From: RZYP01 sp050256135
GTDB lineage: Bacteria; Bacillota; Negativicutes; Acidaminococcales; Acidaminococcaceae
Reading direction: 5' to 3'
Assembly: GCA_050256135.1 (NCBI GenBank)
Contig: JBFWIF010000081.1
Span: 1 to 10,604, forward strand
DNA length: 10,604 nucleotides
Made by a program: the position numbers and the translations under genes. This document shows, one piece after another, positions 5,521 through 10,604 of the stretch; the first letter of the stretch is position 1, and every line of letters starts with the position of its first letter. The notes beneath the pieces are model-generated. The model saw nothing but the letters and a program-made list of their open reading frames with translations. It was not told where the DNA came from and searched no databases.

Positions 5521-7737
5521 TTACCCTCCTACTGAACTCGAAATAATACGTTCAACATTGTATATACCTTTAATTGATTTAATCTTAGCAATAATATATT
5601 CAAGTTGTTCCGCATTGCGAATATCAACACCCATACTGATATAAGCAGTTTTACGCTTATCAACATGGACATTAAGTGCATTAATGTTCAACTTCGATTC
5701 TGAAGCAACCATCATTATATTAGCCAGAATACCTGGCTGATCTGCTGCAGAAATTTGAAGTGAAACACGATAAACAGAATCAGTAGCTATATCCCATGCT
5801 ACTTCAATCATTCTGTTTGCCTCATCCGTATTTGTCAGGACATTTGGACAATCAGCCCTATGTACAGAAATTCCTCTGCCTCTTGTAATATAACCAATAA
5901 TATGATCACCTGGAATTGGATTGCAACACTTCGCCAATTTTACCAAAATACCATCTTCACCCTTGACTAGAATGCCATGACTATTCTGCGCTTTTGAAGT
6001 ACGCGGTTTCATATTAGCCAATAATTGTGAAAGATCTTTGGTAGTGCTTAGTTTTTGTTCTTTTTTGTATAAATCCACTAATTTTGCTATGACTGTATTT
6101 AGAGCAACACCGCCATATCCAAGAGCAGCAAGCAAATTATCATCGACATCTATATGCAATTTGGATGCTACATCTCTAAGATTGTCAATTTTCAACAAAA
6201 TTTTAGGATCATAGCCTAAACGCTTGCATTCTTTTTCAAGCATTTCGCGGCCTTTGTTAATGTTTTCTTCACGGCGTTCCTTTTTGAACCATTGCTTAAT
6301 TTTATTACGGCTTTCAGAAGAGCCAACAATATTGAGCCAGTCGCGACTTGGTCCATTAGCCTGTTTTGACGTTATGACTTCAACAATGTCACCATTATTT
6401 AGCTTATATTCCAATGGTACTATCCGGCCGTTAACCTTAGCTCCGACGCAACGATTACCAACATCTGTATGAATTCTATAGGCAAAATCTATTGGAACGG
6501 ATCCTACAGGTAAATCAATTACATCACCGCGTGGAGTGAATACAAACACTTCGTCAGCAAAAACATCCATCTTAACCGTGTTAACAAATTCGTGGGGATC
6601 TCTCATGTCCTGGTGCCATTCTAAAAGCTGCCTAAGCCATGAAAGTTTAGCGTCATATGTTTTATCCCCAGATTTTTGTGAGTTACCTGTTTCTTTATAT
6701 CGCCAATGAGCAGCAATACCATATTCAGAAATTCGATGCATTTCAAAAGTACGTATCTGTATTTCTAATGGTTGACCGCTTTTCGATAATACAGTTGTAT
6801 GAAGTGATTGATACATATTTGACTTAGGAACAGCAACATAGTCTTTGAAACGACCCGGTATTGGTCTCCAGAGGCTATGAACTACACCTAGTGCCCCATA
6901 GCAATCCTTTACCGTATCAACTAGAACACGAACTGCTAGTAAATCATAAATCTCGCTTATATCTTTATGGTCACGCAACATTTTTTTATGTATACTGTAA
7001 AAATTCTTCGGTCTTCCTTGAATTTCACAATGAATATTTACAGCCCCGAGATGATTTTTAATTTCGACGATTGCTTCTTGTATCATCGCCTCACGTTCCT
7101 GTCGCTTAGCTTGAACCTGCTCAACTAAATCATAATAACAGTCAGGCTCCATATAGCGAAACGACAAGTCTTCAAGTTCCCATTTAATCGCATAAATACC
7201 TAATCTATGAGCCAAAGGCGCATAAATCTCCAAAGTCTCTCTGGAGATTGACTGTTGTTTGTGTGCCGGCATATATTTCATGGTTCTCATATTATGAAGT
7301 CTATCCGCAAGTTTGATTAAAACTACACGAATATCTTTAGCCATAGCTAGAAACATTTTACGATAGTTTTCAACCTGCTGCTCTTCTTTGGAAATATACT
7401 CTATTTTGCTTAACTTTGTTACCCCATCGACAAGATCTGCAACCTTTTGCCCAAACAATTCAGCTATTTTTTCAAGCTTAATATCTGTGTCCTCTATAAC
7501 ATCATGCAAAAAGGCTGCAGCCAGAGTTAATTCATCCAGCTGTAGCTTTGCGAGAATCATTGCTACTCCCAGTGGGTGTATTATATATGGTTCACCCGAA
7601 ACTCTCCGTTGCTTCATATGCGCTTCAGCTGCCAATTCATAGGCTTTACGCACAAATGCAACTTGATCTTGGGATAAATAATTAGCTATATTATCAAAAA
7701 AATCTTCCACACTATAAACAGGGTCAACTTCAGGCAT
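5521..7737 (-). CDS. relA: Bifunctional (p)ppGpp synthetase/hydrolase, Rel/SpoT family
   Basis: This is the long RelA/SpoT homologue that makes (p)ppGpp from GTP or GDP plus ATP on starved ribosomes and also degrades it. At 738 residues it is full length. The HD hydrolase domain is intact: EPYIIHP (49-55, His54), FLHDVIEDT (76-84, His78, Asp79, Glu82, Asp83) and LADRLHN (143-149, Asp145, Asn149). The synthetase domain shows IYDLLAVRV (263-271), RFKDYVAVPK (296-305), NMYQSLHTT (307-315) and LEIQIRT (324-330); RFKD is the form seen in bifunctional enzymes. A TGS domain covers about 390-455, a zinc-binding-type segment LAKCCNPIPGD (601-611) continues to HRADC (626-630), and an ACT domain spans about 657-735. 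The ATG at 7737 follows GGAGG by 6 bases. It lies 22 bases after recJ and is the only long Rel in the window. Confidence 0.98.
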   Translation of the reverse strand: MPEVDPVYSVEDFFDNIANYLSQDQVAFVRKAYELAAEAHMKQRRVSGEPYIIHPLGVAMILAKLQLDELTLAAAFLHDVIEDTDIKLEKIAELFGQKVADLVDGVTKLSKIEYISKEEQQVENYRKMFLAMAKDIRVVLIKLADRLHNMRTMKYMPAHKQQSISRETLEIYAPLAHRLGIYAIKWELEDLSFRYMEPDCYYDLVEQVQAKRQEREAMIQEAIVEIKNHLGAVNIHCEIQGRPKNFYSIHKKMLRDHKDISEIYDLLAVRVLVDTVKDCYGALGVVHSLWRPIPGRFKDYVAVPKSNMYQSLHTTVLSKSGQPLEIQIRTFEMHRISEYGIAAHWRYKETGNSQKSGDKTYDAKLSWLRQLLEWHQDMRDPHEFVNTVKMDVFADEVFVFTPRGDVIDLPVGSVPIDFAYRIHTDVGNRCVGAKVNGRIVPLEYKLNNGDIVEVITSKQANGPSRDWLNIVGSSESRNKIKQWFKKERREENINKGREMLEKECKRLGYDPKILLKIDNLRDVASKLHIDVDDNLLAALGYGGVALNTVIAKLVDLYKKEQKLSTTKDLSQLLANMKPRTSKAQNSHGILVKGEDGILVKLAKCCNPIPGDHIIGYITRGRGISVHRADCPNVLTNTDEANRMIEVAWDIATDSVYRVSLQISAADQPGILANIMMVASESKLNINALNVHVDKRKTAYISMGVDIRNAEQLEYIIAKIKSIKGIYNVERIISSSVGG
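5524..5530 (-). promoter_or_regulatory. Shine-Dalgarno of dtd, decides a TTG start
   Basis: The minus strand reads AGGAGGG within the last codons and stop of rel, followed by TAAGTAT and then TTG at 5516-5514. This strong site, embedded in the upstream gene, supports the non-ATG start and suggests coupled translation of rel and dtd. Confidence 0.85.
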
Positions 7738-7759
7738 TATAAACCTCCACTATTAAGTA

Positions 7760-10102
7760 TTACTCCCAGATATCAGCTATCTGCGCCGCAGTAATTCTCA
7801 TGTTCTGCTGGCAAATAGTAATCTTTTTGTTATACTCCTCTTGCAAGATACAAAAGGTTTTTGAATTATTTAATTCATTCTTTCTGTTTGATTTGAGGCT
7901 TATCTGACCGTTAGCCATGTTAATAAATCCTAACTCTTCAAAAATCTTTAAGCTGTCAGTTGATATTACACAATCAATTCCAATTTTCTTAGTAATAAGG
8001 TCTTTTACATTTGCAACAATTTGTTTCTTTAACAACTCAGTAAGATATTTATACTCAGTTATTAAGGTTTGTCTAATTGGATATTTTATAAGAGCCGAAT
8101 TCGACCAACCAACATAATCATTCTGATTGAAAAGCAAGTACAATAAACCATTATACCAAGCAGGTATCGGGAAACTATCTTTGTCAAATATATGGGTTTC
8201 AGGTAAATCATAGAAAATAACTATCTCAGCATCCTTGGCACATAGCACGCTTTCATATGTTACAATCTCACAATTATCTCTAACTGATTCTGGTAAAGTT
8301 TGTTTACCTTTATTTACATATACTACTGTTTTTTTTGACTTTTGTAAAATACTTTTTAAAATAACATCTTTACTACCAAAATTATTCCTATAGTCAATAA
8401 TTTTATGTTTTAAATCAATGGCAAATAACTGCAAATCTATGCTATTCATACCGTTCCAACTATTTATTCTTGGTGAAAAGGCCACTGTCGCGACGGAGTG
8501 ATTATAAATACTATTCATCTTTTGAGCTTGGTTCCACATTATTCCCTTATAGGTTTCATTGCCGAAACTTACAATAAGACGCAAATGATTTTTTTCTGCC
8601 CCCATAATTGAAGGGTTTCTTAATTTAGCCTCTTTAAAAGCAAAAACAGGTGAAGGATTACTGGCACCATATGGTTCTAATAATGATAGTTCTTTCACAA
8701 GTTTTTGAGTAAGGGAACATGTTGATGGTACCACAACATCCGCTATAATTTTAGGTATAAAATCCTCTGGACGTAATCGTAGTAAAACATGCTTAGAAAA
8801 TTGTTCCCTAAAGCACTCAATATTATCTGATTTTAGAGTCAATCCAGCAGCCTGCCGATGTCCGCCAAATTGTAATAAAAGCTGACTACAATCAGCAATA
8901 GTATCATAAAGATTCAAAGGTGGGATGCTGCGGCATGACCCTTTCCCAACTTTACCGTCAATACTTATCAAAATCGTAGGTAGATGGTACTTATCAACTA
9001 GACGAGAAGCAACTATGCCAATTACACCAGCATGCCACCCTTCTTTAGCCAATACTATGGCTGGACCAATATTGCCTTGATTTTTCAACATCTCTTCTGC
9101 TTCTTTGAAAATTTGAGTACTAATCTCTTGCCGCTCTATGTTTTCGTCATTTAATTTAATCGCAATTTTTGCAGCCTTCTCCAGATCATCTGTTACCAGT
9201 AATTCCACAGCAGACATAGCATGTTCCAATCTTCCTGCAGCATTCATTCTGGGCGCCAATGCAAAACCAATTGTCTCAGCAGTAATTGGTTTATCAATAC
9301 AACCGCTGATCTTCATAAGCTCACGTAAACCGATGCTTTTCGTTTCACCCATTATAGCAAGGCCTTTTTTTACTATTTCCCTATTCTCTCCAATTAAAGG
9401 GACAATGTCAGCAACTGTACCCATGGCAACAAACTCTAACATGTCAGTCCAAAGTTCTGCTTCAGCATTTTTTTCTTTGAAAAGTGCCTGACAAAGTTTA
9501 AAAGCGACGCCAACTCCCGCCAAATCTTTAAAAGGATAGTTACATCCAGGTTGATGTGGATTTATAATTGCATACGCCGCCGGTAATACCTCCGGCGGCG
9601 TATGGTGATCAGTAATAATTATATCCATACCACTTGGCATCGATGCAACTTCTGCAACACCGCTTATTCCACAATCAACTGTGATAATCAATCTCGTGCC
9701 ATCATTATAAATAGCTTCGATTGCTTCTAAATTCAAGCCATATCCTTCATTTTTACGCATTGGTATGTACGCTGAGACAGTTGCGCCAACCCTTTTCAAA
9801 AAAAGGTATACTAAAGAACAAGCCGTTATTCCATCAACATCATAATCACCATATACTGTGATTTTCTCCTTGCATATTATAGCTCGCCAAATACGCTCTG
9901 CAGCCTGTTTCATATCTTTTAAAAGGAAAGGGTCATGAAAAGGTTCGTCACTGCCATAAAGAAAAGTATTGATTGCATCAATATCGTTAATATTTCTTTT
10001 TAAAAGAATATCAATCAATAACGGCGAAACACCTATTTGATTTGATAATATATTAATTTTTTCTTCACAACATTTAGTTGTTAATATTATTTTCTTATCC
10101 AA
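7760..10102 (-). CDS. recJ: Single-stranded-DNA-specific 5'-3' exonuclease RecJ
   Basis: RecJ degrades single-stranded DNA 5' to 3' in recombination and mismatch and base-excision repair. With the TTG start at 10102 it is 780 residues, similar to other Firmicute RecJ proteins. The DHH domain contains GDYDVDG (85-91), TVDCG (141-145), TDHH (164-167) and DIVP (232-235), which supply the metal-binding aspartates and histidines, then APRMNAAGR (283-291). The DHHA1 domain shows GWHAGVIGIVASR (355-367) and GGHRQAAG (413-420). An OB-fold spans about 450-565 and an extra C-terminal domain (about 570-780) is as seen in Firmicutes. An ATG at 10135 would overlap the upstream gene by 20 bases and lacks a ribosome site, whereas GGAG (10114-10111) sits 8 bases before TTG and the resulting N-terminus fits the family. 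A strong inverted repeat lies within the gene at 9571-9604. Confidence 0.96.
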   Translation of the reverse strand: MDKKIILTTKCCEEKINILSNQIGVSPLLIDILLKRNINDIDAINTFLYGSDEPFHDPFLLKDMKQAAERIWRAIICKEKITVYGDYDVDGITACSLVYLFLKRVGATVSAYIPMRKNEGYGLNLEAIEAIYNDGTRLIITVDCGISGVAEVASMPSGMDIIITDHHTPPEVLPAAYAIINPHQPGCNYPFKDLAGVGVAFKLCQALFKEKNAEAELWTDMLEFVAMGTVADIVPLIGENREIVKKGLAIMGETKSIGLRELMKISGCIDKPITAETIGFALAPRMNAAGRLEHAMSAVELLVTDDLEKAAKIAIKLNDENIERQEISTQIFKEAEEMLKNQGNIGPAIVLAKEGWHAGVIGIVASRLVDKYHLPTILISIDGKVGKGSCRSIPPLNLYDTIADCSQLLLQFGGHRQAAGLTLKSDNIECFREQFSKHVLLRLRPEDFIPKIIADVVVPSTCSLTQKLVKELSLLEPYGASNPSPVFAFKEAKLRNPSIMGAEKNHLRLIVSFGNETYKGIMWNQAQKMNSIYNHSVATVAFSPRINSWNGMNSIDLQLFAIDLKHKIIDYRNNFGSKDVILKSILQKSKKTVVYVNKGKQTLPESVRDNCEIVTYESVLCAKDAEIVIFYDLPETHIFDKDSFPIPAWYNGLLYLLFNQNDYVGWSNSALIKYPIRQTLITEYKYLTELLKKQIVANVKDLITKKIGIDCVISTDSLKIFEELGFINMANGQISLKSNRKNELNNSKTFCILQEEYNKKITICQQNMRITAAQIADIWE
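9571..9604 (-). repeat. Perfect 13-bp inverted repeat inside recJ
   Basis: On the plus strand CATACGCCGCCGG (9571-9583) and CCGGCGGCGTATG (9592-9604) are exact reverse complements separated by the 8 bases TAATACCT. The arms are much richer in G and C than the surrounding gene. On the coding strand they span RecJ residues 167-177, from the last His of the DHH motif through TPPEVLPAAY. Neither side is followed by a T-run, so it is not a classical terminator. Confidence 0.9.
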
Positions 10103-10110
10103 TATATTTT

Positions 10111-10114
10111 CTCC
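10111..10114 (-). promoter_or_regulatory. Shine-Dalgarno supporting a TTG start for recJ
   Basis: The minus strand reads GGAG just after the stop codon of the LapA-domain gene, with an 8-base spacer before TTG at 10102-10100. The in-frame ATG codons at 10138 and 10135 have no comparable site. Start choice is an inference, moderately supported. Confidence 0.6.
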
Positions 10115-10115
10115 G

Positions 10116-10481
10116 TCAAACTTTAGTTGCCTCATCATTATTATCACTGCTTTGAGTTTTATTAATTTCTTGTGAAGCATCCAATCTTTGCTTCTGTGCA
10201 TGCATAAGCATGCTATTTTCTTCTTTTAATTTTGTATTTTTCCCTTCCAGTTCACTAATCTGTTCCCTTAATTTTTTTAGTTGAATATAGTTCTGTGTTT
10301 TCATTTTCAGCATCCAAAATAATGTGATTATTATTCCAGACAATACAGAAAGTAAAATAACCATGACCAAACTGGTTGAAAATTTCCAGGCCATAAAACT
10401 AACATCCACGACCATTGCATTTTGTACCGCAAAAAGTGCAACAGCCACACTAACAATCAGCATCAATACCAAATAAGCCAT
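10116..10481 (-). CDS. LapA-domain (DUF1049) small membrane protein
   Basis: A 121-residue membrane protein with the LapA-domain pattern: a first hydrophobic helix at about 3-19, the conserved FAVQN (17-21), a short outer loop with FMAWKF (29-34), and a second helix at about 37-58. A charged stretch at about 64-98 (QLKKLREQISELEGKNTKLK and onward) looks like a cytoplasmic coiled coil, and the tail is polar. In E. coli LapA works with LapB in regulating lipopolysaccharide synthesis; the Firmicute proteins with this domain share the membrane part, but the same role is not established, so I give no symbol. The ATG at 10481 is preceded by GGGGTGA 4 bases upstream. It is the first gene after the only non-coding segment and ends 13 bases before recJ, so it probably opens the operon. 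Confidence 0.85.
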   Translation of the reverse strand: MAYLVLMLIVSVAVALFAVQNAMVVDVSFMAWKFSTSLVMVILLSVLSGIIITLFWMLKMKTQNYIQLKKLREQISELEGKNTKLKEENSMLMHAQKQRLDASQEINKTQSSDNNDEATKV

Positions 10482-10550
10482 GTCATCACCCCATTTATAA
10501 ACTTATTAAATAATTATTCTATTCTTTCACCAAAAACCCTATATATCCAT

Positions 10551-10576
10551 AAAAAATATGCCTGAATTAATCAGGC
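10551..10576 (-). terminator. Candidate Rho-independent terminator of an upstream gene
   Basis: On the minus strand GCCTGA and TCAGGC (10576-10560) form a 6-bp stem with loop TTAAT, followed by ATA and then a run of six T (10556-10551). The plus strand has no T-run after the stem, so the orientation is minus. It would end a same-strand gene lying to the right of the window. The stem is short, and the same sequence may instead be an operator (see the promoter entry). Confidence 0.5.
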
Positions 10577-10583
10577 CTGTCAA
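10555..10583 (-). promoter_or_regulatory. Candidate sigma-A promoter for the operon
   Basis: The minus strand has a perfect TTGACA at 10583-10578, a 17-base spacer, and CATATT at 10560-10555, which matches TATAAT at four of six positions. A transcript starting shortly after would have a leader of roughly 65-70 bases before the ATG at 10481. The spacer holds the palindrome CCTGATTAATTCAGG. A weaker alternative downstream is TTGGTG, 17 bases, then TTTAAT, in the AT-rich part of the leader. The rest of 10482-10604 holds nothing else I recognise. Confidence 0.4.
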
Positions 10584-10604
10584 AAATGCAACACAACTAA
10601 ATGC

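Noticed and set aside
7225..7249. 8-bp inverted repeat (AATCTCCA ... TGGAGATT) within rel
   Set aside because: One or two repeats of this size are expected by chance over the possible loop sizes, and there is no T-run or gene boundary nearby.
7767..7783. Hairpin CAGATA/TATCTG at the 3' end of recJ
   Set aside because: Only 6 bp, AT-rich, followed by GGGAGTAATAC with no T-run, so it cannot be supported as a terminator between recJ and rel.
9796..9804. Slippery sequence T TTT TTG in frame within recJ
   Set aside because: The heptamer fits a -1 frameshift site, but the full-length RecJ frame is intact across it and such runs are common in AT-rich genes.
10103..10201. N-terminal extension of RecJ to 10201 or to the ATG at 10135
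   Set aside because: Both overlap the LapA-domain gene and lack a Shine-Dalgarno; TTG at 10102 has GGAG 8 bases upstream and a family-like N-terminus.

Overview
The window is an AT-rich, fully coding stretch of a bacterial chromosome. All nine genes lie on the minus strand, so they are read from the right end of the window to the left. The gene set (recJ, a bifunctional rel, dtd, a YqgX-like metallo-beta-lactamase-fold hydrolase, hemZ, hisS, aspS) is a conserved cluster of low-GC Firmicutes. HemZ, together with a LapA-domain membrane protein directly ahead of recJ, makes a diderm Firmicute of the Negativicutes my best guess. That taxonomic call is inference; no rRNA or other marker is present.

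Layout in transcription order: 10604-10482 is the only non-coding segment. It holds a hairpin plus T-run that could end an upstream gene, and a perfect TTGACA box whose spacer contains the same palindrome. Then come a LapA-domain membrane protein (10481-10116), recJ (10102-7760), rel (7737-5521), dtd (5516-5067), an MBL-fold hydrolase (5051-4431), an AI-2E family membrane protein (4425-3355), hemZ (3348-1867), hisS (1864-590) and the first 199 codons of aspS (597-1, running out of the window). Gaps are 22 bases or fewer and hisS/aspS overlap by 8 bases, so this reads as one operon.

Most of the genes concern translation and its quality control or the response to starvation: two aminoacyl-tRNA synthetases, a D-aminoacyl-tRNA deacylase and the (p)ppGpp synthetase/hydrolase. 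RecJ serves DNA repair, HemZ is a radical SAM enzyme linked to tetrapyrroles, and the MBL hydrolase and the two membrane proteins have less certain roles. Four of the nine starts appear to be TTG or GTG; the three TTG starts each have a well placed Shine-Dalgarno sequence, and the GTG start of hemZ has only moderate ones.

This is ordinary housekeeping DNA and I see no mobile element, CRISPR array, toxin-antitoxin pair, tRNA, rRNA or defence system. The points most worth a second look are a perfect 13-bp inverted repeat inside recJ just after its DHH motif, a hairpin that may bring a distant Shine-Dalgarno sequence close to the AI-2E start, the promoter/terminator overlap at the right end, an AspRS loop residue that suggests a non-discriminating enzyme, cysteine pairs in the HisRS insertion, and the lack of room for a T-box leader before hisS-aspS.
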